Source: CAYOMP01 sp964405075 (lineage in GTDB: Bacteria; Bacillota; Clostridia; Lachnospirales; Lachnospiraceae). From it: DNA of 16,468 bases. Positions 6,769-13,916 of this stretch are shown one piece after another. The position numbers and the translations under genes were made by a program. Within the stretch, counting starts at the first letter, position 1. The number at the start of each line of letters is the position of its first letter. The notes beneath the pieces are model-generated. The model did no database searches. It saw only the letters and a list, made by a program, of their open reading frames with translations, and was not told where the DNA came from. The stretch is taken from positions 1-16,468 of the forward strand of contig CAYOMP010000050.1 in NCBI GenBank assembly GCA_964405075.1. Reading direction: 5' to 3'.

Positions 6769-6785
6769 TGATAGTATAACTATCA
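6769..6785. promoter_or_regulatory. Palindromic operator, proximal copy, likely bound by the TetR regulator
   Basis: TGATAGT-ATA-ACTATCA is a perfect inverted repeat with 7-bp arms. It ends two bases before the ribosome binding site of tetR and covers possible -10 sequences (TAGTAT at 6773-6778, TATAAC at 6775-6780). This is the usual place for autorepression by a TetR-family protein. Confidence 0.65.
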
Positions 6786-6800
6786 TAAAGGAGTGAAGGT

Positions 6801-7457
6801 ATGGACAGTAATAAAACATTAAGTACCATAGAGAGACAAAAACAACGAAAGACAGAAGCTATTATAAATAGTGGAATAGACTTATTTTGCAAAAAAGGAA
6901 TTGAGAGAGTAAAGATGGAAGAAATAGCCACAAATGCAGGGGTGGGAGTGGCAACTGTATATAGATACTTTAATACAAAGGCTCAATTATCTGTGAAATG
7001 TGCAATCTATATTTGGAAAAATGAATCAGAAAAATATATGTGGGAAATAAAGAAGGATACATATAGAAATCAAAATGGGTATGAGCAAGTGACGAAAATT
7101 TTAGATATACTATTTAGATTATTTAAAAATTCTCCACAATTTTTTGTATTTTTAAAAGAATTTGATGCTTATGTTCAGGCGTCAAATATGCCAAAAGAAC
7201 TTCTGGTGGAATATGAAGAAGGATTGTTGGCATTAAAACCATATTTTACAAGTGCGTTGGAAAAAGGAATTAAGGATGGGACAATTCGTCTAAATAGTAC
7301 TGTGGAAGAGACTTACTTTGCAATTATGCATACATTGTTAAGTCTTATGCAGAAATTATCATCTGCCGGACAATTGCTGGAATCAGATGGTTTAGTAAAT
7401 GATAACACAGAAGTAAGTATTATTATAAATTTATTATTAGCAGGGCTAAAAGCATAA
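6801..7457 (+). CDS. TetR/AcrR-family transcriptional regulator
   Basis: Dimeric one-component regulator. The N-terminal DNA-binding domain spans about residues 15-62, with the helix-turn-helix at about 38-57 (EEIATNAGVGVATVYRYF). The C-terminal ligand-binding part (about 70-218) is hydrophobic and poorly conserved, so the inducer cannot be predicted. AAAGGAG at 6787-6793 sets the ATG at 6801. It is the first gene of an operon with a GPH-family transporter (12-bp gap) and a lipase-like hydrolase, which it most likely represses through the two palindromes upstream. The inducer is probably a substrate of the transporter or hydrolase, perhaps a fatty acid or lipid-like molecule (inference). A role as a general multidrug regulator is less likely because the neighbouring transporter is of the GPH type. 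Confidence 0.88.
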   Translation: MDSNKTLSTIERQKQRKTEAIINSGIDLFCKKGIERVKMEEIATNAGVGVATVYRYFNTKAQLSVKCAIYIWKNESEKYMWEIKKDTYRNQNGYEQVTKILDILFRLFKNSPQFFVFLKEFDAYVQASNMPKELLVEYEEGLLALKPYFTSALEKGIKDGTIRLNSTVEETYFAIMHTLLSLMQKLSSAGQLLESDGLVNDNTEVSIIINLLLAGLKA

Positions 7458-7469
7458 GGAGGAAACAAT

Positions 7470-8825
7470 ATGAAGAGATTATCAAAAAGTAAAATGTGGT
7501 TATTTGCCATTGGTCAACTTGGTTGGTCAATATTATCGGGAATAATTACTAATTGGTTAGTATATTATTATCAACCAGATGAAGCAATGGTTCAGGCTGG
7601 TCAGACAGTGTTTATTCCTCAGGGGCTGGCCATATTGGGTATTGCCACTATTTTGGGAGCCATCACAGCATTTGGAAGAATATTTGATGCATTTACTGAT
7701 CCATTTATTGCATCAAAATCAGACAGGTGTAAATCGCCTAATGGTAGAAGAATCCCTTTCCTAAAAGGGGCAGCATTACCATTTGCACTGTCAACAGTAT
7801 TAATATTTGTTTCACCGGTTAATGGGAATAGTTGGGTTAATGCAGGATTTCTCTTTGTAATGATTTTGATTTACTACGTTTCGATTACTGCATACTGTAC
7901 ACCATACAATGCATTAATTCCGGAACTTGGTCATAATCAACAAGATAGATTAGATATTTCTACATATATATCATTTACATACATAGTAGGAACAGCTATT
8001 GCTTATATGGCACCTACAATTTGGGGCGCATTTGAAGGCAGTATGGGAAGAATAAGTGCTATGAGATTAACATTTGCTATTTTGGCCACTATAGGATTTA
8101 TATGTATGCTGGTTCCTGTTTTCACAATTAAAGAAAAGGACTATGTTGATGCGAAACCAAGTGAGGATACAGCAATTAAATCTCTGGTAAGTACATTTAA
8201 AAATAATGATTTTAAAGTTTTCACCGGGTCTGATATTTTATATTGGATTGGACTTACAATGTTTCAGACAGGTTTACCTTATTTTGTAACCAGTTTATTA
8301 AAACTATCAGAATCAATGACAACAATCTTTTTTGTAACTATGACTGCATGTTCACTGCTTTTCTATGTTCCAATTAATAAATTAGCACCTAAATTAGGAA
8401 AGAAAAAGCTTATGTTAGGCGCGTTTGGATTGTTTAGTATTGCGTATTTGTATACAGCATTTTTGGGAGAGGGATTACCAATACCAGCAGTAGCACAAGG
8501 CTTTATTCTTTGTGTGATAGCATCATTACCGATGGCGACATTTGGTATATTACCACAAGCTGTTTTAGCTGATATTTCATTAAGTGATTCCAAAGTTACA
8601 GGCGAGAATAGAGAAGGAATGTTTTATGCAGCAAGAACATTTGCATTCAAATTGGGACAGAGTGTATCGATGTTATTGTTTACAGCTATTGCAGCTGTTA
8701 ATACTGTTAATGGAGCAGGGTATAGAATTGTTGCAGTATGTGCAGCAGGATTTTGTTTATTGGGTGGAGTAGTATTTGCTTTTTATAGAGAAAAAAAGGT
8801 TGAGAATATTATTAAAAATCAATAG
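7470..8825 (+). CDS. Major facilitator, GPH (glycoside-pentoside-hexuronide, MelB-like) family
   Basis: Cation-coupled symporter with about 12 membrane segments, 451 aa. The GPH signature is clear at 69-98: GRIFDAFTDP (Asp73, Asp77), then SDR (84-86) and NGRRIPFL (91-98). Other family marks are YNALIPEL (146-153) and, in the second half, ADIS...TGENREGMFYAART...KLGQ (367-397). AAGGAGG at 7456-7462 overlaps the tetR stop and sets the ATG. The first extracellular loop (about 34-52) is long. GPH members classically carry melibiose, lactose or glucuronides, but many distant homologues have unknown or lipid-related cargo. The paired hydrolase has no glycosidase character, so the sugar label should not be assumed. 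Confidence 0.87.
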   Translation: MKRLSKSKMWLFAIGQLGWSILSGIITNWLVYYYQPDEAMVQAGQTVFIPQGLAILGIATILGAITAFGRIFDAFTDPFIASKSDRCKSPNGRRIPFLKGAALPFALSTVLIFVSPVNGNSWVNAGFLFVMILIYYVSITAYCTPYNALIPELGHNQQDRLDISTYISFTYIVGTAIAYMAPTIWGAFEGSMGRISAMRLTFAILATIGFICMLVPVFTIKEKDYVDAKPSEDTAIKSLVSTFKNNDFKVFTGSDILYWIGLTMFQTGLPYFVTSLLKLSESMTTIFFVTMTACSLLFYVPINKLAPKLGKKKLMLGAFGLFSIAYLYTAFLGEGLPIPAVAQGFILCVIASLPMATFGILPQAVLADISLSDSKVTGENREGMFYAARTFAFKLGQSVSMLLFTAIAAVNTVNGAGYRIVAVCAAGFCLLGGVVFAFYREKKVENIIKNQ

Positions 8826-8860
8826 AAGGTCAATGGTATTACCAAAAGAGGATTTTAGTT

Positions 8861-9859
8861 ATGAGTAGAGAAGAATTAATATTGAAAAATTATGACAATA
8901 TCTGGTGTATAGATGAAGAAAATTATGCAGAGGATATGGAATCAATAGTTGAGGAATGCCTTGGCAAAGTTAGAAAAACTGGGTATGTGAACAGTGAAAA
9001 GGATAAAGATATATACTATGAAATGTTTGAAAACGAAAATCCAAAGGGAAACATAGTCATAAGCCACGGTTTTACTGAAAGTGGCGAAAAGTTTAAGGAA
9101 ATGGCATACTATTTCTTTGTAGCAGGATATAGTGTATTTGTGATTGACCATAGAGGACATGGACGCTCATATAGAAAAGTTGCAAATTATTCTGTTACCC
9201 ACATAGAAGATTTTGAAGATTATACGAAAGATTTGAAGGCATTGGTAGAAAAGATAGTAAAACCACATTCAAATGGAAAACCATTATATCTTTATGCACA
9301 CTCTATGGGTGGAGCAATAGCAACCTTGTATGCTGAGAATTATCCGGAGGATTTTTCTAAAGTAGTGCTGTCATCGCCTATGCTTAGCATAAATTTTGGA
9401 GGGTATCCTGCATGGATTGGAACTCTAATTGCAAAAGTAGCTGTCCTTTTTGGAAAAAAAGAAAAGAAGATGTTTGTACATCAGGAGTTTAATCCGAATG
9501 AAAAATTTGAGGACAGTTCAGCAGGTTCAAGAGCCAGATTTCAATGGTATTTGAGTAAAAGGATAAAAACAAAAGAATTTCAAAATTATGCAGGAACATA
9601 TTCATGGTTGTTACAGTCGATATATGGACTTAAAAAAATATTTTTAAGGGAAAACTTAAAAAAAATAAAAGTACCTATTCTTTTGTTTCAAGCACAGAAT
9701 GATACAGTAGTTACCAGTGAAGGACAGGATAAACTTGAAAAAGAAGTTAACATGGTTAGGCTTGTAAAGGTTAATGGTTCAAAGCATGAAATATATATGC
9801 AGAGTAATAATATATTGAATCCATATTTACATGAGATTTTTAAGTTTTTGGAAAACTAA
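8861..9859 (+). CDS. Alpha/beta hydrolase, monoacylglycerol lipase / lysophospholipase (PldB) type
   Basis: Serine hydrolase of the Hydrolase_4 group, likely cleaving an acyl ester of a lysophospholipid, monoacylglycerol or similar molecule. The oxyanion motif HGFTES starts at residue 69. RGHGRS is at 98-103. The nucleophile elbow is AHSMGG (Ser148; the usual first Gly is Ala here). The acid is Asp281 (QNDTVV) and the base His309 (GSKHE). A cap region lies at about 180-260. At 332 aa it is near the usual length. There is no signal peptide, so it is cytosolic or loosely membrane-bound. AGAGG at 8847-8851 sets the ATG. It lies 35 bp after the transporter gene and ends at a strong terminator, so it is the last gene of the tetR operon. 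It may act on what the transporter imports. Confidence 0.83.
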   Translation: MSREELILKNYDNIWCIDEENYAEDMESIVEECLGKVRKTGYVNSEKDKDIYYEMFENENPKGNIVISHGFTESGEKFKEMAYYFFVAGYSVFVIDHRGHGRSYRKVANYSVTHIEDFEDYTKDLKALVEKIVKPHSNGKPLYLYAHSMGGAIATLYAENYPEDFSKVVLSSPMLSINFGGYPAWIGTLIAKVAVLFGKKEKKMFVHQEFNPNEKFEDSSAGSRARFQWYLSKRIKTKEFQNYAGTYSWLLQSIYGLKKIFLRENLKKIKVPILLFQAQNDTVVTSEGQDKLEKEVNMVRLVKVNGSKHEIYMQSNNILNPYLHEIFKFLEN

Positions 9860-9889
9860 GTTTGTTGTAGATAAGAGATATATAAAATG

Positions 9890-9919
9890 AAAAAGGAGTT
9901 AAAATAACTCCTTTTTTTT
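9890..9919. terminator. Bidirectional terminator between the hydrolase and AraC genes
   Basis: AAAAAGGAGTTA (9890-9901) pairs perfectly with TAACTCCTTTTT (9905-9916) across AAA, followed by a run of eight Ts. On the minus strand the A run gives the U tract. The TAA stop of the araC-type gene (9899-9901) is inside the stem. Confidence 0.9.
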
Positions 9920-10738
9920 GCGGTATTGAAGGGGAGAAATGTTTTTTGCTTTCTTGAATACATCCCCAAAATAATTGCCATCCCCAAAACCACAGGAAAT
10001 AGCAATATCGGTGATAGAATCTGTGGTTTCTATAAGCTTCTTCGAGGCTTCTGCAAGCCTGATTTTTATTAAATATTCTTTGAAGCCAAAACTAGTAGTC
10101 TGCTTGAATTTTTTTGAAAAATATGTAGGACTCATATTTGCACATTTTGCAGCTTCTTCTAAAGTTATATTTTGGGCAAAATTTTTCCTTATGTATTTTA
10201 AGGTGTTTTGAATTGAAGGGTCGATATCATTTGAGGGAATAGTAGTACTGTTATCATAGTCTAATAAAGAAGTCTGGTAACGGATAATAAATATAATAAG
10301 TTCCTGAAAATGAGTATTTCTCATATAGTTTGAAAACAAATCCTGAGATTGGGATTCATTTAGAATCTTATTCATAAGCTCCTCGAATATTGGTCTTATT
10401 TGTAAAGGAATAATGATATAAGGTTGTGAAAAACAGTTCATTATAGTCTCGTATGAAAATTCATTAAATAAGGGAATTAGATAATCTTCTGAAAAAAATA
10501 TGGCAAAGCGTTCATGAGTTTCAGATGAAATATATGTAGTTCGATGAAAATCCCCTTTATTAATCAGTAATAAACTTCCCTTTTCCATTTCATATATAGT
10601 ATCATTAACGAAAATACGTCGTTTTCCGGAAACGAGATAATATAATTCATAAAAAGGATGAAGATGAGGCTGACTCATTTCAAAATATTGTTCACGCTTG
10701 ATTTTATCTATATAAAATTTACTATTTTTATTATCCAT
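9899..10738 (-). CDS. AraC-family transcriptional regulator with N-terminal cupin domain
   Basis: Ligand-responsive activator type, 279 aa from the start chosen here. The N-terminal cupin has the HLHPFYEL motif (residues 25-32) and GSLLLINKGDFHR (54-66). The C-terminal domain has two helix-turn-helices (about 191-212 and 241-262) and the signature FGDGNYFGDVFKKAKNISPLQYRKK. I prefer the ATG at 10738 to an upstream in-frame TTG at 10777. The ATG has AGGAG (10747-10751) at ideal spacing, and a promoter at 10768-10796 would place the TTG outside the mRNA. Divergent from the MATE exporter, which is its most probable target. No effector can be deduced. Confidence 0.88.
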   Translation of the reverse strand: MDNKNSKFYIDKIKREQYFEMSQPHLHPFYELYYLVSGKRRIFVNDTIYEMEKGSLLLINKGDFHRTTYISSETHERFAIFFSEDYLIPLFNEFSYETIMNCFSQPYIIIPLQIRPIFEELMNKILNESQSQDLFSNYMRNTHFQELIIFIIRYQTSLLDYDNSTTIPSNDIDPSIQNTLKYIRKNFAQNITLEEAAKCANMSPTYFSKKFKQTTSFGFKEYLIKIRLAEASKKLIETTDSITDIAISCGFGDGNYFGDVFKKAKNISPLQYRKKKELF

Positions 10739-10767
10739 TTGTATTACTCCTATTAATATTTGTAAAA

Positions 10768-10796
10768 AGAATACCAAACTATTTGTCTGTTAGCAA
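10768..10796 (-). promoter_or_regulatory. Candidate promoter of the AraC-family gene
   Basis: On the minus strand: -35 TTGCTA (10796-10791), a 17-bp spacer, and -10 TATTCT (10773-10768) preceded by TGG, an extended -10. Transcription would begin near 10760, leaving a leader of about 22 nt with its AGGAG. Confidence 0.5.
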
Positions 10797-10917
10797 GAGA
10801 AAGAAGATAAAAAAACAGTATTTTTATATATAAAAGGTGTAAATATCAGTAGAAAATACTTAAAATTTGAGTTAGTATATCTGTGAAATTAGTTAAGTAC
10901 TAAAGGAGACGATTATT

Positions 10918-12336
10918 GTGGAAAGTCAAGCTAAATTATCAAAAAAAGATGAAAAATATAGAGAATTTGCACTAAGTGGAAATATGTGGCTTGTGTTGCT
11001 TCATGTTGGTTTGCCATTAGCATTTTATCAGGAATTGAATGGTATATTCAAAATTCTTGATTCAATGATGGCATCGCATATAAGTGCTAATGCAGTTTCT
11101 ACAGTTGCATATTTATCACAAATAAATATGATGATAAGTGCAATTGGTGGAGGATTAGCAGTAGGTGGAAGCCTTAAGATAAGTCAGGCATATGGAAGTG
11201 GGGATTATGAATTAGTTAAAAAAAGAGTAAACTCTTTATTCGCGTTAAGTGCGGGAATGGGAATATTGCTACTTACTTTGATTGTTCCTTTTACTCCTGA
11301 ATTATTAAGAATGGCAAAAACACCAGAAGAAATGATTACAATTGGTAGTTCATACTTTAGATTAGAAGTAGTTGGCTTAGTTATTATGTTTTTAAATAAT
11401 GTATATATAGCCATAGAAAGAGCCAGAGGAAATTCTAAAAGAATTCTCTATTTAAATATGATAGTAATAGTAATTAAATTAGTACTTACTGCTTTATTTG
11501 TATATGTGTTTAACATGGGAATCACTATGATTTCTGTAGCTACAATTATATCTCAAATGGTTTTATTTGTTGCAGGAATGTATAACATGAATCTAAAGGG
11601 AAATGCTTTTGGGCTTTCATTCAAATATATGAATTTCAAAAAGGAAGTTATTGGTCCTATGGTGTCCATTTCTTTTCCGGTAATTGTAGAAAAAGTTGCA
11701 TTTTCCTTTGGAAAAGTAGTGATTAATTCAATGAGTAGTATGTATGGTGCATTAACAGTAGGTGCATTGGGAATATCTAACAATATTGGTGGTTTAACAA
11801 CAAATCCACAAAATGGTTTTCAGGAAGGGGCTGCAGCTGTTATTAGCCAAAATTTAGGTGCAGGTAAGGTTGAAAGAGCGATAGATGCATTTAAGAAAAC
11901 ATTAGTACTTAATTTAATAGTAGGTGCTATTGGCTTTATTCTAACCAGAGTATTTTTAGACCAGATTAGTTTAGTATTTGCTACAAGTTCATCTACTATA
12001 GACAGAGGTTTTCAGGAATTGATTATAAAAGTATATAAGTATGAATCTTTAGGGGGATGTATTCCATTAGCAGTAAATGCGTCTGTTGTGGCACTTATGT
12101 TAGGATTTGGATATACAAAGCACACATTAGTAATAAATTTCTGCAGAGTATTTGTGTTTAGAATTCCTGTATTATGGGCATTGCAAAATTATACAAACTT
12201 TGGTAGCGAGAGTGTTGGTATAGTAATGATGGTTAGTAACATACTTGTTTCAGTTTTTTCTGCAATTTTGGCAATATTTGTGGTGAGAAATATTTGTAAA
12301 AAGTATAATGTTAAATTCTTTAATTTACGGGGGTAG
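10918..12336 (+). CDS. MATE-family efflux transporter
   Basis: Cation-coupled multidrug/toxin exporter of the MATE family with about 12 membrane segments in two related halves, 472 aa. Characteristic segments are KISQAYGSGDYELVKKRV (87-104) in the first half and, in the second, FQEGAAAVISQNLGAGK (301-317) followed by ERAIDAF. I accept the GTG start at 10918 because AAAGGAG (10902-10908) lies 9 nt upstream. The next Met is residue 23, which would remove the cytoplasmic N-terminus. Divergent from the AraC-type regulator, so control by it is likely. The 140-bp spacer contains AGTATTTT and AAAATACT (10818-10825, 10854-10861) as distant inverted arms. The exported compound is unknown. Confidence 0.9.
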   Translation: MESQAKLSKKDEKYREFALSGNMWLVLLHVGLPLAFYQELNGIFKILDSMMASHISANAVSTVAYLSQINMMISAIGGGLAVGGSLKISQAYGSGDYELVKKRVNSLFALSAGMGILLLTLIVPFTPELLRMAKTPEEMITIGSSYFRLEVVGLVIMFLNNVYIAIERARGNSKRILYLNMIVIVIKLVLTALFVYVFNMGITMISVATIISQMVLFVAGMYNMNLKGNAFGLSFKYMNFKKEVIGPMVSISFPVIVEKVAFSFGKVVINSMSSMYGALTVGALGISNNIGGLTTNPQNGFQEGAAAVISQNLGAGKVERAIDAFKKTLVLNLIVGAIGFILTRVFLDQISLVFATSSSTIDRGFQELIIKVYKYESLGGCIPLAVNASVVALMLGFGYTKHTLVINFCRVFVFRIPVLWALQNYTNFGSESVGIVMMVSNILVSVFSAILAIFVVRNICKKYNVKFFNLRG

Positions 12337-12342
12337 CGAAAA

Positions 12343-12367
12343 GAATGCTATGATTGCATAAGCATTC
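12343..12367 (+). repeat. Stem-loop just after the MATE stop codon
   Basis: GAATGC (12343-12348) plus TATG (12349-12352) pair with CATA (12357-12360) and GCATTC (12362-12367), with loop ATTG and one bulged A. It precedes the intrinsic terminator. The core resembles the AGAATGTGC/GCACATTCT hairpin at 3700-3720. Confidence 0.55.
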
Positions 12368-12382
12368 GAAGAGCGTCTCAAA

Positions 12383-12418
12383 CAAAGAGAAACTTGTTTT
12401 GCGAGTTTCTTTTTGTTT
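12383..12418 (+). terminator. Intrinsic terminator of the MATE gene
   Basis: CAAAGAGAAACT (12383-12394) pairs with AGTTTCTTTTTG (12404-12415), a 12-bp stem with one G-T pair and a 9-nt loop. The T-rich 3' arm runs into further Ts. Confidence 0.75.
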
Positions 12419-12439
12419 ATGTAAAAGATAAATATAATC

Positions 12440-12468
12440 TTTAAATCAGGTGAATTTTTTGGTAAAAT
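12440..12468 (+). promoter_or_regulatory. Candidate promoter of the DJ-1/PfpI operon
   Basis: -35 TTTAAA (12440-12445), a 17-bp spacer and -10 TAAAAT (12463-12468), preceded by TGG as an extended -10. It lies between the MATE terminator and the next ribosome binding site. Confidence 0.55.
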
Positions 12469-12502
12469 ATAGGGAGTATGTTAAATGGAAGGAGAAAAAT
12501 AA

Positions 12503-13048
12503 ATGGGTAAGGTATGTATTTTTTTAGCGAACGGTACGGAAGAAGTGGAAGCACTTACAGTTGTGGATATTGTTCGTAGAGCAGGGATTGACATTGATAT
12601 GGTGTCTATAAACGAAACTGTAGAAATTACAAGTTCACACAACATAAGAATATGTGCAGATAAAATTTTTACAGAAGTAGATTTTAACGATTATGATATG
12701 ATTGTTTTACCAGGGGGAATTCCAGGAACACCTAATTTACAGGCACATGAAGGTGTTGTTGAACAGGTGAAAAAATTCCATGAAGAAGGTAAGTATTTGG
12801 CAGCAATTTGTGCAGCTCCTAGCATATTAGGTGCTATGGGAATATTAGAAAATTGTGAGGCTACATGTTATCCAGGATATGAAAATAAGTTAAAGGGAGC
12901 TACTATAAAAGATGCTTCTGTTGCTCAGACTGGTAAGATAATAACAGGTAGAGCATTGGGCGGAGCAATGGATTTTGCATTAAAAATTGTGGAAACTTTG
13001 GATTGTCAGGAAAAGGCCAATAAAGTAAAGAACGCAATAGTATATTAG
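12503..13048 (+). CDS. DJ-1/PfpI/YajL-family protein
   Basis: Small flavodoxin-like protein of the DJ-1/PfpI superfamily, 181 aa, most like the DJ-1/YajL (ThiJ) branch. It has the N-terminal GTEEVEALT (11-19) with the conserved Glu16 that contacts the cysteine, LPGGIPG (69-75), the nucleophile elbow AAICAAPS (Cys103), and TGRALGGAMDFAL (148-160). Relatives are linked to oxidative or carbonyl stress, with a deglycase/chaperone role that is still debated. AAGGAG at 12489-12494 sets the ATG. It is followed after 20 bp by a lipoprotein gene, so the two are co-transcribed, but no functional link between them is known to me. Confidence 0.9.
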   Translation: MGKVCIFLANGTEEVEALTVVDIVRRAGIDIDMVSINETVEITSSHNIRICADKIFTEVDFNDYDMIVLPGGIPGTPNLQAHEGVVEQVKKFHEEGKYLAAICAAPSILGAMGILENCEATCYPGYENKLKGATIKDASVAQTGKIITGRALGGAMDFALKIVETLDCQEKANKVKNAIVY

Positions 13049-13068
13049 TGAAAAAAGGACAGTAATAT

Positions 13069-13719
13069 ATGAAAAGGATTTATAAATTTGTATTACCTAT
13101 TGTATTGGCAATAGGAATAATATGTAGTGGTTGTGGTGTGAAGTTTGATGCTACTGGCTATGTGCAATCTTTACTTGATGCCAATTATAAAGGTGAATAT
13201 ACTAAATATCTCGAATTGACGGAGGATACTCAGGAGAATGCAGTAGCGAATTATGAAACTGTTATGAAAATGAAATCAGATATGTTTCAAAAAGCAATGG
13301 GAGCGACGGTGGATGAATCTCTCAATGAGGAGTTTTTAGCAGTTGTAAAAGAAATGTTTGCGAAAGCTGAATATAGGGTAGAAGAAGCAGAAGAGAATAA
13401 TGATGAGTACATTGTTACAATAGTGGTTAAGCCTATTAATATATTAACCAATATAATGGAAAAAGGTGAAAACTATATCGAAGAGTTCAATGCAAGAAAT
13501 CAAGCAGGTGAATTTACCGGACATACAGAAGCTCAATATTATCAAGAATATACTCAGGGAATTTTGGATATATTTAGAAATGAAGTAGAAAATATAACTT
13601 ATGCAGATGAAGTCAGCATAGATGTGAAGGTACACAAGGCAACAGATGGAAGTAATCTGTATGTAATGGATGAAAGTGCGTACAGAGAAATTGATAGTGC
13701 GATTTTTCTATATGAATAG
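13069..13719 (+). CDS. Small lipoprotein of unknown function (DUF5105-like)
   Basis: Predicted surface lipoprotein of 216 aa. The signal peptide spans about residues 1-21 (MKRIYKFVLPIVLAIGIICSG) and the lipobox is CSGC with Cys22 the lipidation site. Cys at -3 is unusual; Cys19 is an alternative. The rest is hydrophilic, mostly alpha-helical, acidic, and has no catalytic motif. Its first part (YVQSLLDANYKGEYTKYLEL) recalls lipoproteins common in Clostridia that carry a domain like DUF5105/DUF4878. I infer this from general resemblance, not from a search. AAAGGA at 13054-13059 sets the ATG. It is the second gene of the DJ-1 operon. No clear terminator follows. Confidence 0.75.
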   Translation: MKRIYKFVLPIVLAIGIICSGCGVKFDATGYVQSLLDANYKGEYTKYLELTEDTQENAVANYETVMKMKSDMFQKAMGATVDESLNEEFLAVVKEMFAKAEYRVEEAEENNDEYIVTIVVKPINILTNIMEKGENYIEEFNARNQAGEFTGHTEAQYYQEYTQGILDIFRNEVENITYADEVSIDVKVHKATDGSNLYVMDESAYREIDSAIFLYE

Positions 13720-13814
13720 AATTGATTACATTTTCCAAAGTAAGTTTTGAAGACATATTTTTATGTTGTTAAATGTTAAATAATTAAAACAGAGGAATAT
13801 CAATAAAAAAGTAG

Positions 13815-13843
13815 TGGAAATTTGCTTGAGGTTATGATATACT
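13815..13843 (+). promoter_or_regulatory. Candidate promoter of tig
   Basis: -35 TGGAAA (13815-13820), a 17-bp spacer and -10 TATACT (13838-13843), preceded by TGA as an extended -10. It gives a leader of about 66 nt. No CIRCE or CtsR operator was seen, which fits housekeeping expression. Confidence 0.55.
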
Positions 13844-13916
13844 TTTAAAATGACTGTGAGTATGTAGAAGTAGAGACAGACTTTTCACATATATTTTAAG
13901 GAGGAAATTATTTAAA

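Noticed and set aside
10739..10777. TTG-initiated 13-residue extension of the AraC-type regulator
   Set aside because: The internal ATG at 10738 has a strong AGGAG, and the likely promoter -10 at 10768-10773 falls within the proposed extension.
13720..13800. Terminator after the small lipoprotein gene
   Set aside because: The best stem (ACATA/TATGT near 13755) is only 5 bp and lacks a following T run. Transcription may continue towards tig.
13720..13916. CIRCE or CtsR operator before tig (and before clpP)
   Set aside because: No TTAGCACTC-N9-GAGTGCTAA or GGTCAAA tandem repeat is present in either leader.
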